Program-made: the position numbers and the translations under genes
DNA from: Lachnoclostridium sp. An131
GTDB lineage: Bacteria > Bacillota > Clostridia > Lachnospirales > Lachnospiraceae
Assembly: GCF_002160825.1 (NCBI RefSeq)
Contig: NZ_NFLI01000005.1
Span: 62,001-126,000 of the forward strand
Reading direction: 5' to 3'
DNA: 64,000 nt
In this document: positions 34,712 to 44,106 of the stretch, in pieces
Numbering within the stretch: the stretch's first letter is position 1
Layout of the letters: each line of letters begins with the position of its first letter
The notes under the pieces: model-generated
The model's input: the letters and a program-made list of their open reading frames with translations, nothing else
Databases searched by the model: none
Told to the model about the DNA's origin: nothing

Positions 34712-35461
34712 TTATTTGTAGTTGACGATCTTGCCAAAGTCCGGCTTCAGCGCTGCGCCGCCTACCAGGCCACCGTCGATGTCAGCCTGAGCAAACAGAT
34801 CCGGAGCGGTAGCTGCGTTTACAGATCCGCCGTACTGGATGCGGATAGCTTCTGCTGTCGCCTCGTCATAGATCTCAGCGATGCACGCACGGATGCCTGC
34901 ACATACCTCCTGTGCCTGCTCTGTGGTAGCTGTCTTTCCGGTTCCGATAGCCCAGATCGGCTCGTAAGCGATTACGGCTGTCTTTGCCTGATCTGCAGTG
35001 ATTCCCTGGAATCCAACCTTAACCTGCTGACGGATGAAGTCCATGGTCACGCCCTGCTCTCTCTGAGTCAGAGTCTCGCCGCAGCACATGATCGGGGTCA
35101 GGCCATGCTCGAATGCCTTCAGCATCTTCTTGTTGATGTCTTCATTGGTCTCGCCGAAATACTCACGTCTCTCGGAATGTCCAAGAATCACATACTTCAC
35201 GCCTGCGTCTGTCAGCATGTTCGGGGAAATCTCACCTGTGTAGGCTCCCTTCTCCTCGAAATACATATTCTCAGCGCCCACCTGAATGTTGCTGCCCTTT
35301 ACAGCCTCTACAACCGGAACGATGTCGATAGCCGGAACGCAGAATACTACATCTACTTCGTCATTTGCCACCAGCGGCTTCAAGGTATTTACCAGCTCTA
35401 CTGCCTCGCTGGGAGTCATGTTCATCTTCCAGTTTCCAGCGATAATTTTCTTTCTTGCCAT
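34712..35461 (-). CDS. tpiA: Triosephosphate isomerase
   Basis: This 249-residue TIM-barrel enzyme interconverts dihydroxyacetone phosphate and glyceraldehyde-3-phosphate. Catalytic residues are visible: K12 in GNWKMN, His in [14 protein letters not shown], and Glu in [14 protein letters not shown], followed by the phosphate loop YGGSV. The start has AAGGAG upstream. It follows pgk in the same transcript, separated by a 145-base spacer with a hairpin. Confidence 0.97.
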   Translation of the reverse strand: MARKKIIAGNWKMNMTPSEAVELVNTLKPLVANDEVDVVFCVPAIDIVPVVEAVKGSNIQVGAENMYFEEKGAYTGEISPNMLTDAGVKYVILGHSERREYFGETNEDINKKMLKAFEHGLTPIMCCGETLTQREQGVTMDFIRQQVKVGFQGITADQAKTAVIAYEPIWAIGTGKTATTEQAQEVCAGIRACIAEIYDEATAEAIRIQYGGSVNAATAPDLFAQADIDGGLVGGAALKPDFGKIVNYK

Positions 35462-35496
35462 TGTCTTGTTCTCCTTTATGATTTTTCATGTATCCT

Positions 35497-35549
35497 CCGG
35501 ACACCAGCCTCAGACCTCGCCTGCGGCTCCGCCCTTGCCAAGTGTCCGG
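35497..35549 (-). other. Intercistronic inverted repeat between pgk and tpiA
   Basis: CCGGACAC (35497-35504) and GTGTCCGG (35542-35549) are perfect arms. Within and beside them CACCAGCCTCA occurs twice (35502-35512 and 35561-35571), each followed by a related GCGGCT-rich stretch, so an imperfect tandem duplication is present. It probably affects pgk/tpiA mRNA stability. Confidence 0.6.
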
Positions 35550-35606
35550 AAGGATGCCCGCACCAGCCTCAAGCTGCGGCTTCGCCTTGCTTTCGCTCAA
35601 TGCTTA

Positions 35607-36812
35607 TTATTTGTCGTTTGCTGCAGCTACGCCCGGAAGCTCCTTGCCCTCCAGGAATTCCAGAGAAGCTCCGCCGCCTGTGGAGATATGAGTCATCTTA
35701 TCGCCATAGCCAAGCGTATTGACAGCCGCTGCGGAATCTCCGCCGCCGATGATCGTGGTCGCATCTGTCTCTGCCAGAGACTTGGCCACTGCGATGGTTC
35801 CCTTTGCCAGAACCGGATTCTCGAATACGCCCATCGGTCCGTTCCATACAACGGTCTTCGCGGACTTCACAGCCTCTGCATAAGCCTCTGCTGTCTTCGG
35901 TCCGATATCCAGGCCCATCATGTCAGCCGGCATAGCCTCTACAGAAACCTCCACAACCTCAATCTCTGCGTCGATGGGGTTCGGGAATGCCTTTGCAGCT
36001 ACGGTATCAACCGGAAGCATCAGGTTCTTTCCAAGCTTCTCAGCCTTTGCCATCATTTCCTTGCAGTAATCGATCTTCTCATCGTCTACCAGAGAAGCTC
36101 CTACCTCATATCCCTTTGCCTTCAGGAAGGTAAATGCCATTCCGCCGCCGATGATCAGAGTATCGCACTTCTCAAGCAGGTTATTGATTACGTTCAGCTT
36201 GTCCGCAACCTTTGCTCCGCCTAAGATAGCTACGAACGGACGCTCCGGATTGTTCACTGCGTTTCCAAGGAAGTCGATCTCCTTCTGCATCAGATATCCG
36301 ACTACGGAAGTCTTTACGTACTGGGTAACGCCTACGTTGGAGCAGTGTGCGCGGTGCGCGGTTCCAAACGCGTCGTTTACAAATACGTCAGCCAGGGAAG
36401 CCAGCTCCTTGGAGAAGGCTTCTCCGTTCTTGGTCTCCTCTGCACGGTAACGGGTGTTCTCCAGAAGCACTACGTCTCCGTCCTTCATAGCCTCTACAGC
36501 AGCCTTTGCGTTCGGTCCCACCACCTCGGGATCTGCCGCGAACTTCACTTCCTGTCCCAGAAGCTCAGAAAGTCTCTTTGCCACCGGCGCCAGAGAAAGC
36601 TCCGGCTTCGGCTCTCCCTTCGGCTTTCCAAGGTGGGAGCAGAGGATTACCCTTCCGCCGTCCGCGATCAGCTTCTTGATCGTCGGAAGAGCTGCTACCA
36701 GACGGTTCTCGTCTGTGATCTTTCCATCCTTCAGCGGTACGTTAAAATCGCATCTTACCAGAACGCGCTGGCCTTTTACGTTGATGTCGTCTACAGATTT
36801 CTTATTTAACAT
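35607..36812 (-). CDS. pgk: Phosphoglycerate kinase
   Basis: This 401-residue enzyme makes ATP and 3-phosphoglycerate from 1,3-bisphosphoglycerate. Visible: [12 protein letters not shown] near the N-terminus, the hinge and Gly-rich motifs [13 protein letters not shown] and [11 protein letters not shown], the nucleotide-site [10 protein letters not shown], and the C-terminal [10 protein letters not shown]. The start at 36812 has AGGAG eight bases upstream; the ATG at 36839 is rejected. A terminator divides it from gap upstream, so partial read-through or a separate promoter must drive pgk-tpiA. Confidence 0.97.
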   Translation of the reverse strand: MLNKKSVDDINVKGQRVLVRCDFNVPLKDGKITDENRLVAALPTIKKLIADGGRVILCSHLGKPKGEPKPELSLAPVAKRLSELLGQEVKFAADPEVVGPNAKAAVEAMKDGDVVLLENTRYRAEETKNGEAFSKELASLADVFVNDAFGTAHRAHCSNVGVTQYVKTSVVGYLMQKEIDFLGNAVNNPERPFVAILGGAKVADKLNVINNLLEKCDTLIIGGGMAFTFLKAKGYEVGASLVDDEKIDYCKEMMAKAEKLGKNLMLPVDTVAAKAFPNPIDAEIEVVEVSVEAMPADMMGLDIGPKTAEAYAEAVKSAKTVVWNGPMGVFENPVLAKGTIAVAKSLAETDATTIIGGGDSAAAVNTLGYGDKMTHISTGGGASLEFLEGKELPGVAAANDK

Positions 36813-36871
36813 CTCGATCTCTCCTTCATTTTTAATCATTTAAACGGGAATCCCGCATAAACTCAGAATCC

Positions 36872-36904
36872 AAAAAGAGGCCCGGTCCACATAGACCGGA
36901 CCTC
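36872..36904 (-). terminator. Terminator after gap
   Basis: Minus strand: GAGGTCCGGTC pairs with GACCGGGCCTC around TATGTG, then TTTTT. It lies between gap and pgk and would lower pgk-tpiA transcription relative to gap. Confidence 0.9.
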
Positions 36905-37006
36905 TCAAGGTCTTTACTTATCGTGCTGTCAGACATTTTCTGTATGACGGGCACTGCATTTCACAGGCTTTCTATTCCTGTCGCCATGCGCCGCATGACG
37001 GGGTGT

Positions 37007-38020
37007 TTATGCAAGCTCAGCGAAATACTTGATGGTACGAACCATCTGAGAAACGTAGGAGTTCTCATTGTCATACCAGGAAACTACCTGAACCTCAGTC
37101 TTTCCATCCGGAAGCGGAGCAACCATGGTCTGAGTAGCATCGAACAGAGAACCATATCTCATACCAACGATATCGCTGGATACGATCTCGTCCTCGTTGT
37201 ATCCGAAGGACTCAGTCTGAGCAGCCTTCATGGCAGCGTTGATCTCTTCCTTGGTTACAGCCTTGTCAACAACTGCAAACAGCATTGTGGTGGAACCTGT
37301 CGGGGTCGGTACACGCTGTGCAGCGCCGATCAGCTTGCCGTTCAGCTCCGGAATAACAAGGCCGATAGCCTTTGCAGCACCAGTGCTGTTCGGAACGATG
37401 TTGATAGCAGCAGCGCGGCTTCTTCTCAGATCGCCCTTTCTCTGCGGTCCGTCCAGAACCATCTGATCGCCTGTGTAAGCGTGGATGGTGCACATGATAC
37501 CGGACTCGATCGGAGCCAGCTCGTTCAGAGCCTTAGCCATCGGAGCCAGGCAGTTTGTTGTACAGGAAGCTGCGGAAATAACAGTATCCTCTTTTGTCAG
37601 AGTTGTGTGGTTTACATTGTAAACGATGGTCGGAAGATCGTTTCCTGCCGGAGCGGAAATAACAACCTTCTTAGCGCCAGCCTGGATATGTGCGGAAGCC
37701 TTCTCCTTGGAGGTGTAGAAGCCGGTGCACTCCAGAACTACGTCTACGTCCAGCTCTCCCCACGGAAGCTCTGCTGCGTTAGCCTTTGCGTAGATCTTAA
37801 TCTCTTTGCCGTCAACGATGATGGAATCCTCTGTTGCGGAAACAGTGTCAGCCAGAGCGTACTTGCCCTGAGAAGAATCATATTTTAACAGGTGCGCAAG
37901 CATCTTCGGGCTTGTCAGGTCGTTGATTGCAACTACCTCATATCCCTCTGCATTGAACATCTGTCTGAATGCAAGTCTGCCGATACGTCCGAAACCGTTA
38001 ATCGCTACTTTTACTGCCAT
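37007..38020 (-). CDS. gap: Glyceraldehyde-3-phosphate dehydrogenase (NAD type)
   Basis: This 337-residue glycolytic enzyme has the Rossmann start [11 protein letters not shown], Asp34 in AINDLT (NAD preference), catalytic C153 in [12 protein letters not shown], and the C-terminal [15 protein letters not shown]. The start at 38020 is chosen because AGGAGG precedes it; the longer frame from 38128 covers the promoter. It is monocistronic or weakly coupled to pgk-tpiA because of the strong terminator at 36872-36904. Confidence 0.97.
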   Translation of the reverse strand: MAVKVAINGFGRIGRLAFRQMFNAEGYEVVAINDLTSPKMLAHLLKYDSSQGKYALADTVSATEDSIIVDGKEIKIYAKANAAELPWGELDVDVVLECTGFYTSKEKASAHIQAGAKKVVISAPAGNDLPTIVYNVNHTTLTKEDTVISAASCTTNCLAPMAKALNELAPIESGIMCTIHAYTGDQMVLDGPQRKGDLRRSRAAAINIVPNSTGAAKAIGLVIPELNGKLIGAAQRVPTPTGSTTMLFAVVDKAVTKEEINAAMKAAQTESFGYNEDEIVSSDIVGMRYGSLFDATQTMVAPLPDGKTEVQVVSWYDNENSYVSQMVRTIKYFAELA

Positions 38021-38099
38021 TTTTGAATTCCTCCTAAAAATGAATTTAGATTTTGACTTATGAGCTATCCCTATTTTTGGAAAGGCCCAGCCTGTTTTT

Positions 38100-38128
38100 A
38101 TTGTAACGAATCCACAAGAAAAATGCAA
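38100..38128 (-). promoter_or_regulatory. Sigma-A promoter of gap
   Basis: Minus strand: TTGCAT (38128-38123), 17-base spacer, TACAAT (38105-38100). Confidence 0.82.
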
Positions 38129-38273
38129 GTCCCATTTCTAAATTTGTTGAGTAAGAAGCATTTTTTGTCAGAACAGCGAATATACTGTTCCGTTTTATCT
38201 TGCCATTGTCTATTTTTTTCGCTAAGATAGGGGCAGAACACGAACATCTGCAGACTATAAGGAGGCAGCATTC

Positions 38274-39089
38274 ATGACCGCAGACTACCATTTACACTCA
38301 TCCTTTTCCGGCGACAGCGAGGCGCCTTCCGAAGGCATGGTTCGCTCCGGAATCAGCAGGGGGCTTTCCCTTCTGTGTTTTACGGAACACTATGACCCCG
38401 ACTATCCTTACCCGGAAATCAGCATGGAGCTTAACGTGCCCGCTTATTTTTCGGAAATCCGGAAGCTGGAGAAGCAGTACCGGGAGCAAATCGAAATCCG
38501 CTTCGGGGCAGAGCTGGGCATTCAGCCTCATCTGGGAGACCTTCTGCATTCCTGGATAAGACAGCACTCCGAAAAGGGCTGTGCCTTTGATTTCCTGATC
38601 GGCTCTACACACCTGGTGGACAGACTCGATCCCTATTACCCGGATTTCTGGACCTCCCGGAGCCAGGAGGAAGCCATCCGGCGCTTTCTTGATATCACGC
38701 TTGAAAACATCCGTGCCTTTGACGGCTTTGACGTCTATGGGCACCTGGATTATATCGTCCGCTACGTTCCGGAGGGCGAGCGCCGTTTTTCCTATTCCTC
38801 TTATGCAGAACAGACAGACGCCATTCTCAGACTGCTGATTCAGAAGGGAAAAGGAATTGAAATCAACACCGGCGGCTTTAAGGCCGGCCTTTCCCAGCCC
38901 AATCCCTGCCGGGACGTAATCCGGCGCTACCGGGAGCTGGGGGGCGAAATCATCACCATGGGCTCTGACGCGCATACGCCGGAATATGTGGGATACCGCT
39001 TTGAAGACGCAAAGGAAGTCCTGCGCAGCTGCGGTTTCCGGTATTTCACTGTGTTCCGGGAGCGTAAGCCGGAATTTATTCCCTTATAA
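38274..39089 (+). CDS. hisK: PHP-family histidinol-phosphatase
   Basis: This 271-residue protein has the PHP metal motif DYHLHSSFSGD (H6, H8), further ligands in CFTEHYD, AELGIQ and GSTHLVD, HLDYIVRY, and the final SDAHTPEYVG. Length and motif order match HisK-type histidinol-phosphatases, which make histidinol from its phosphate; no other his gene is nearby, so another phosphoester substrate is possible. It is divergent from gap and starts after AAGGAGG. Confidence 0.85.
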   Translation: MTADYHLHSSFSGDSEAPSEGMVRSGISRGLSLLCFTEHYDPDYPYPEISMELNVPAYFSEIRKLEKQYREQIEIRFGAELGIQPHLGDLLHSWIRQHSEKGCAFDFLIGSTHLVDRLDPYYPDFWTSRSQEEAIRRFLDITLENIRAFDGFDVYGHLDYIVRYVPEGERRFSYSSYAEQTDAILRLLIQKGKGIEINTGGFKAGLSQPNPCRDVIRRYRELGGEIITMGSDAHTPEYVGYRFEDAKEVLRSCGFRYFTVFRERKPEFIPL

Positions 39090-39134
39090 AATATCCCATT
39101 ATAAAATTTGTCTCATTATAAAATAAAGAAATGC

Positions 39135-39169
39135 AAAAACGGGGGACCTTCCCTACAGGATCGTCCCCC
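39135..39169 (-). terminator. Terminator overlapping the mnmA stop codon
   Basis: Minus strand: GGGGGAC (within the last codons of mnmA) pairs with GTCCCCC, then GTTTTTG. The stop codon lies in the loop. Confidence 0.85.
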
Positions 39170-40229
39170 CGCCCAGCACATAGTCCCCGTCGTAAAAGAC
39201 GGCAGCCTGGCCTGGCGTCACAGCCCGTACCGGCTCTTCAAATTCTACGCGGACTCTTTCTGTCCCCTCCGGATAAATCCTACAGGGGGATCCTCTGTGG
39301 TTATAGCGTATCTTTGCTATGGCCTTCCTGCCGCTCTCAAAAGACGGTTCCGCCATATAATTCAGCCTGTCTGCATACAGCGTCCTTGTATACACATCCT
39401 CCTGTTCGCCGATGACCACCTCGTTCGTCTCCGGACGTATCTCTGTCACAACGACCCGGCGGCCCATCGGAAGTCCCAGCCCTCTGCGCTGTCCGATGGT
39501 ATAATGGATAATTCCCTTATGGCGGCCCAGAACTGTGCCGTCCGCCAGCACAAAATTTCCCGGCACAGACGCCTTTCCCGTAGTTCTCTCAATAAAGCCC
39601 GCATAATCCTGATCCGGCACAAAGCAGATCTCCTGGCTGTCCGGCTTGGACGCCACGCGAAGCCCCAGCTGCTCCGCAAATTTCCGGATTTCATCCTTCG
39701 AATACGCTCCTACAGGCATCAGCGTATGGGAAAGCTGATCCTGAGTCAGGTTATAGAGAGCATAGGTCTGATCCTTCGCCGCCGTCACAGAATGGCGGAT
39801 GGCAAAACGGCCGTTTGCCAGCTGCTCTACCCGGGCATAATGTCCCGTCGCAATATAATCAGCCCCGATCTCCAGGCTCCTTTTCAGAAGCGCCTCCCAC
39901 TTTACATACCGGTTGCAGGCGATGCAGGGATTCGGAGTCCGGCCGGCCAGATACTCCGCCGTAAAATAGTCTATGACATTCTTTTTGAAATCTGCCTTAA
40001 AATTCATCACATAATAAGGGATATCCAGCTGCGCCGCCACCCGGCGCGCGTCATCCACGGCGGAAAGGCCGCAGCAGCCTCCATTTTCCTCCTGGATCTC
40101 CTCCGCCTCATCCTGCCAAATCTGCATGGTCACCCCGATCACCTCATAGCCCTGCTCCTTCAGAAGCCAGGCCGCCACCGAGGAATCCACTCCGCCGGAC
40201 ATCCCGATCACTGCTTTTTTTCTGCTCAT
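39153..40229 (-). CDS. mnmA: tRNA-specific 2-thiouridylase MnmA
   Basis: This 358-residue enzyme thiolates U34 of Lys, Glu and Gln tRNAs. The PP-loop is GMSGGVDSS (9-17). Catalytic cysteines lie in TPNPCIACN and DSQEICFVPD. The C-terminal barrel includes GQRRGLG. In the cluster iscR-nifS-nifU-mnmA, the cysteine desulfurase probably supplies its sulfur. It starts 12 bases after nifU with a weak ribosome site, so translation may depend on coupling. Confidence 0.96.
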   Translation of the reverse strand: MSRKKAVIGMSGGVDSSVAAWLLKEQGYEVIGVTMQIWQDEAEEIQEENGGCCGLSAVDDARRVAAQLDIPYYVMNFKADFKKNVIDYFTAEYLAGRTPNPCIACNRYVKWEALLKRSLEIGADYIATGHYARVEQLANGRFAIRHSVTAAKDQTYALYNLTQDQLSHTLMPVGAYSKDEIRKFAEQLGLRVASKPDSQEICFVPDQDYAGFIERTTGKASVPGNFVLADGTVLGRHKGIIHYTIGQRRGLGLPMGRRVVVTEIRPETNEVVIGEQEDVYTRTLYADRLNYMAEPSFESGRKAIAKIRYNHRGSPCRIYPEGTERVRVEFEEPVRAVTPGQAAVFYDGDYVLGGGTIL

Positions 40230-40241
40230 ACGCTCTGCGGA

Positions 40242-40685
40242 TTAATATTCCTCCGCTTCCTCTTCCTCATCCTCATGAATGTCTGATTTCGGCTTTTTCA
40301 GGCCTTCTATCTTGACGCCATGCTTTTCCGCATAGTCCCAGAGAGCCGCGTGAATCGCCTCCTCGGCCAGCAAAGAGCAGTGCACCTTCACAGGCGGAAG
40401 TCCGTCCAGCGCCTCCATGACAGCCTTGTTCGTCACCAAAAGAGCCTCCTGAACCGTTTTCCCCTTCACAAGCTCTGTCGCCATGCTGCTGGTCGCCACA
40501 GCCGCGCCGCAGCCAAAGGTTTTAAATTTGCAGTCCTGAATCACGCCGTTGTCGTCGATATCCAGATAGATACGCATGATATCTCCGCACTTGGCATTTC
40601 CTACCGTTCCCACGCCGCTGGCGTTCTCAATCTCTCCCACATTCCGGGGATTCTGAAAATGATCCATTACTTTCTCACTGTACAT
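40242..40685 (-). CDS. nifU: Fe-S cluster scaffold (IscU/NifU N-terminal type)
   Basis: This 147-residue scaffold assembles [2Fe-2S]/[4Fe-4S] clusters with sulfur from NifS. The three ligand cysteines C33 (NAKCGDIM), C59 (FGCGAAVA) and C103 (VHCSLLAEEA) and conserved D35 are present. The C-terminus ends in an unusual acidic tail (DIHEDEEEEAEEY). Ribosome site GGAG lies seven bases upstream. No HscA/HscB, IscA or ferredoxin gene is near, so this is the short clostridial form of the ISC system. Confidence 0.95.
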   Translation of the reverse strand: MYSEKVMDHFQNPRNVGEIENASGVGTVGNAKCGDIMRIYLDIDDNGVIQDCKFKTFGCGAAVATSSMATELVKGKTVQEALLVTNKAVMEALDGLPPVKVHCSLLAEEAIHAALWDYAEKHGVKIEGLKKPKSDIHEDEEEEAEEY

Positions 40686-40745
40686 ATGCTTTCTCCTCTT
40701 CTTCGCAAAATCCGCATGTCCTGCGGCAGTAATTTTCAGTCCGTG

Positions 40746-41924
40746 CTACGCCCTTTTCATAAAATCCTCATAAAGAGGCGACATGCTGCGCAGCCTTTCA
40801 ATAATCCTCTTCAGGCTCTCTACCACGAAATCAAGCTCCTCCTTCGTGTTTTCCTCGTTCAGCGTCAGGCGCAGGGATCCGTGGGCAATCTCGTGCGGAA
40901 GGCCGATGGCCAGCAGCACATGGGACGGATCCAGGGAGCCTGAGGTGCAGGCCGAACCGGAGGAACCGCAGATGCCCTCCATATCCAGCATAATCAGAAG
41001 GGATTCCCCTTCGATAAACTGGAAGCTGAAATTCGCGTTATTGGGGAGGCGTAAGCTCCGGTGCCCGTTCAGCCGGGTATAGGGAATCTCCGCCAGCACC
41101 CGCCCAATCAGGTAATCCCGAAGCTCTCTTTCCTTCGCCGTCCGCTCTTCCATCGTCTTCACGGCGCGCTCCACAGCCCTTCCAAGGCCGACAATGCCCG
41201 GCACGTTCTCCGTCCCTGCCCGGCGCTTCCGCTCCTGGGCGCCGCCGTGGATAAAGGAACGGATTTTTACTCCCTTGCGGATGTAGAGAAAGCCGATTCC
41301 CTTCGGGCCATTCAGCTTGTGCCCGCTGGCGCTGAGCATATCGATATGGCAGTCATCCACATGGATCGGAAGCTGTCCGAAGGCCTGTACCGCGTCTGTG
41401 TGGAACAGAATCCCCTTCTGATGGGCAATTTCCCCGATTTCCTGAATCGGCTGTATGGTTCCAATCTCATTGTTCGCATACATGACAGAAATCAGAATCG
41501 TCGTCGGACGGATAGCTTTCTTTAATTCCTCCAGCTTCACGACTCCGTTTTCATCCACATCCAGATACGTCACCTCAAAGCCCTGCTTCTCCAGCTGCTG
41601 GCAGCTGTGCAGGATCGCATGGTGCTCAATTTTGGTGGTAATAATATGGTTTCCCTTTTTCCTGTAATATTCTGCAGCCGCCTTAAGCGCCCAGTTGTCG
41701 CTTTCTGTGCCTCCCGCCGTAAAGTAAATCTCCTCCGGCTGTGCACCGAGCGCCCCCGCAATCGTCTCTCTCGCCTGATCAATGGCCTTTTTGCTTTCCC
41801 CTGCCAGGCTGTAGATACTGGACGGATTTCCGTAAAATTCCGAAAAATAAGGAAGCATCGCTTCCACAACCTCGGGCACCGTCTTTGTCGTAGCTGCATT
41901 ATCCAGATAAATCAGTTTTTTCAT
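40746..41924 (-). CDS. nifS: Cysteine desulfurase (NifS/IscS type)
   Basis: This 392-residue PLP enzyme takes sulfur from cysteine. K203 in SASGHKLNGPKG binds PLP; the persulfide C326 is in GSACTSGS. Its N-terminal YLDNAATTK and GGTESDNWAL are typical. The active-site loop has the long form of group I enzymes, so it can feed both NifU and MnmA. It starts 16 bases after iscR following GAGGAG. Confidence 0.96.
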   Translation of the reverse strand: MKKLIYLDNAATTKTVPEVVEAMLPYFSEFYGNPSSIYSLAGESKKAIDQARETIAGALGAQPEEIYFTAGGTESDNWALKAAAEYYRKKGNHIITTKIEHHAILHSCQQLEKQGFEVTYLDVDENGVVKLEELKKAIRPTTILISVMYANNEIGTIQPIQEIGEIAHQKGILFHTDAVQAFGQLPIHVDDCHIDMLSASGHKLNGPKGIGFLYIRKGVKIRSFIHGGAQERKRRAGTENVPGIVGLGRAVERAVKTMEERTAKERELRDYLIGRVLAEIPYTRLNGHRSLRLPNNANFSFQFIEGESLLIMLDMEGICGSSGSACTSGSLDPSHVLLAIGLPHEIAHGSLRLTLNEENTKEELDFVVESLKRIIERLRSMSPLYEDFMKRA

Positions 41925-41940
41925 AGATGTCGTCTCCTCA

Positions 41941-42399
41941 TTAATTGATACAGCAGGCGCCTACTGTTCCTGCCTCATCCTTCATTTTTCTGCTCTCCTC
42001 GATCAGCTGATCCAGCCGGATCTCATCCACGGTGCGGTTGATGCTCTCGTTAATTCTCTGCCATACGTATTTCGTCACACAGAATTCGGAGCCTTCGCAG
42101 GAGCCCTCTTCCTCCAGTCCCGGACAGTGCACCGCATCCAGGCTCCCCTCCAGAGCCCTCAATATATCACCCACGGAGATTTCCGAAGCCGGTTTCGCAA
42201 GCCGGTAGCCGCCGCCCGCGCCGCGCACGCTCACCACCAGGCCGGCCTTCCGAAGCTTTGCAATCAGCTGCTCCAGATAGCTTTCCGAAATCTGCTGTCT
42301 CGCGGAAATGCTGGCGATGGAGGCCGCTTCGTTTTCACTGTAAAGCGCCAGATCGATCAACGCGCGGAGTCCGTACCTTCCTTTTGTAGACAGCTTCAT
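41941..42399 (-). CDS. iscR: Rrf2-family regulator, IscR-like
   Basis: This 152-residue protein has an Rrf2 winged helix (KLSTKGRYGLRALIDLA, GGGYRLAKP) and the three cysteines C92, C101 and C107 that hold a [2Fe-2S] cluster in IscR. It probably senses Fe-S demand and represses its own operon through the inverted repeat at 42415-42443. The C-terminus carries an extra CC pair (GACCIN) not needed in classical IscR. Start after GAGGTGAGAAC. Confidence 0.93.
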   Translation of the reverse strand: MKLSTKGRYGLRALIDLALYSENEAASIASISARQQISESYLEQLIAKLRKAGLVVSVRGAGGGYRLAKPASEISVGDILRALEGSLDAVHCPGLEEEGSCEGSEFCVTKYVWQRINESINRTVDEIRLDQLIEESRKMKDEAGTVGACCIN

Positions 42400-42414
42400 G
42401 TTCTCACCTCACAT

Positions 42415-42443
42415 TTAATTCCGAGTATTTTTATCGGATTTAA
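42415..42443 (-). promoter_or_regulatory. IscR-type operator
   Basis: Ten-base arms TTAATTCCGA and TCGGATTTAA (nine of ten complementary) are separated by nine bases. It lies immediately downstream of the promoter -10 box, where binding would block transcription of iscR-nifS-nifU-mnmA. Confidence 0.72.
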
Positions 42444-42447
42444 TTGG

Positions 42448-42476
42448 ATGATACCACGCACGCCCTGTTCTGTCAA
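42448..42476 (-). promoter_or_regulatory. Sigma-A promoter of iscR-nifS-nifU-mnmA
   Basis: Minus strand: perfect -35 TTGACA (42476-42471), 17-base spacer, TATCAT (42453-42448). Confidence 0.9.
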
Positions 42477-42574
42477 GCCCGTTTCCCACATATACTATCT
42501 ATAATTTAACCGAATGCGGAGCCGGACCATGCCGCCAAAGCTGTCTCCAGGACTGATCCGCGGGAGCCCCGATT

Positions 42575-43933
42575 ATGAAAAAGCAGAAGCATCCTCTGAT
42601 AGCCGGAACGCTGATTCTCACAGCCACGGGCATTGTCACGCGTTTTATAGGCTTTTTTTATAAGATATTCTTAAGCCGCACCATCGGTGCCGAAGGCATC
42701 GGCATCTACCAGATGATTTTTCCCGTCTACGGCGTCTGCTATGCGCTGACCACTGCCGGGGCTGAAATTGCCGTCACCCGGTTCGTGTCCGGCGAAGCGG
42801 GAAAGGGCGATCTGAGACGGGCCCGTTCCGTTCTGCACATCGGGCTCTTTCTCTCCCTTTCTCTCTCTCTGCTGTCAGTTCTGATCCTGTACACAAACGC
42901 GGACTTCATTGCGGCGCGCCTCCTTCATGACGCGCGCTGCGCCTCCCTGCTCCGCATCATGTCCATAACGGTACCCTTTGGCGCCTGCCACTCCTGCATC
43001 TGCGGCTACTATTACGGCCTGCAGCGTGCAGGCATTCCGGCTGCCGCACACCTTGTCGAACAGCTCATCAGGGTAAGCGCCGTGTACCTGATTTACCGGG
43101 TTGCCCTGTCGGAGGGGCGTTCCCTCACCCCTGCTGCAGCTGTCATCGGGCTGGTGCTCGGCGAATTTGCCTCCATGCTTTTTGGCCTGTTTTCCATCTC
43201 AGCGGAGCGCCCGGAAAAAATGACAAAAAAGAAACGGAATTACTCACTGGCTGCACTGACCAGAAGCATGCTGGCCACAGCCGTTCCCGTCACCGGAAAC
43301 CGGGTCTGCATGAATCTTCTATCCAGCGCGGAAGCGATCCTGATTCCATTCACTCTGCAGCAATATGGACTGAGCGCGGAGCGGGCCTTAAGCGTATACG
43401 GTACGCTGACAGGCATGTCCATGTCCTTTATACTCTTCCCCAATGTCCTTACCAACGCCGTCTCCGTCATGCTGCTGCCCTCAGTCTCTGAATCCCAGGC
43501 CGCAGGACAGCGGGAAAAGCTTGCCCGTACAATCCGGAAAACCATTTCCTTCTGCCTGCCTATGGGAATTGTCTTTACCATTCTTTTCCTTCTCTTTGGA
43601 AAATATCTCGGGAGCTTCTTTTTCAAAAGCGAGTTGGCCGGCGACTTCATCATTACCCTGGCCTGGATCTGCCCGTTTTTGTACCTGAACGGAACCCTCC
43701 ACAGCATCCTGAACGGACTTGGAAAAACAAGCGCAGGATTTTTCAACAATCTGACAGGCCTTATGATCCGCATTATCTTCATTTTGCTCTGTGTTCCACG
43801 CGTGGGAATTGAAGGATATCTATGGGGGCTTCTGGCAAATCAGCTTTTTGTGACCCTGCTGAACCTGGGCGCCCTGAAGGAATATCTGCAGGCGCCGGAA
43901 CCGCACAGCCTGGCTCACTTCCCGCAGGGATAA
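42575..43933 (+). CDS. MOP-superfamily polysaccharide/lipid flippase (SpoVB-like)
   Basis: This 452-residue protein has about fourteen hydrophobic segments and the N-terminal pattern of SpoVB/MurJ-type exporters: GTLILTATGIVTRFIGFFYK, followed by LSRTIGAEGIGIYQMIFPV. In spore formers SpoVB-type proteins flip lipid-linked precursors for cortex or wall. The ATG follows GGGAG at eight bases. TATAAT at 42500-42505 may be a -10 box, but no good -35 is seen. It is divergent from iscR, and I cannot tell sporulation from general envelope use. Confidence 0.83.
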   Translation: MKKQKHPLIAGTLILTATGIVTRFIGFFYKIFLSRTIGAEGIGIYQMIFPVYGVCYALTTAGAEIAVTRFVSGEAGKGDLRRARSVLHIGLFLSLSLSLLSVLILYTNADFIAARLLHDARCASLLRIMSITVPFGACHSCICGYYYGLQRAGIPAAAHLVEQLIRVSAVYLIYRVALSEGRSLTPAAAVIGLVLGEFASMLFGLFSISAERPEKMTKKKRNYSLAALTRSMLATAVPVTGNRVCMNLLSSAEAILIPFTLQQYGLSAERALSVYGTLTGMSMSFILFPNVLTNAVSVMLLPSVSESQAAGQREKLARTIRKTISFCLPMGIVFTILFLLFGKYLGSFFFKSELAGDFIITLAWICPFLYLNGTLHSILNGLGKTSAGFFNNLTGLMIRIIFILLCVPRVGIEGYLWGLLANQLFVTLLNLGALKEYLQAPEPHSLAHFPQG

Positions 43934-44106
43934 AAAATATGCGTGACTTTTCTATCTTCCTGTATTATTATAAATACCGTAGGCTCTTTCGCACACAGGC
44001 CGCAGAGAGGCTGCATGGTGTAAAGCCTGCCTTGTCGCCGGCAGCTCATTTCCAGGCCGGTCCGTAAAAGCATAAAAATACATATCAGGTAAGGAGTACA
44101 AAGAAC

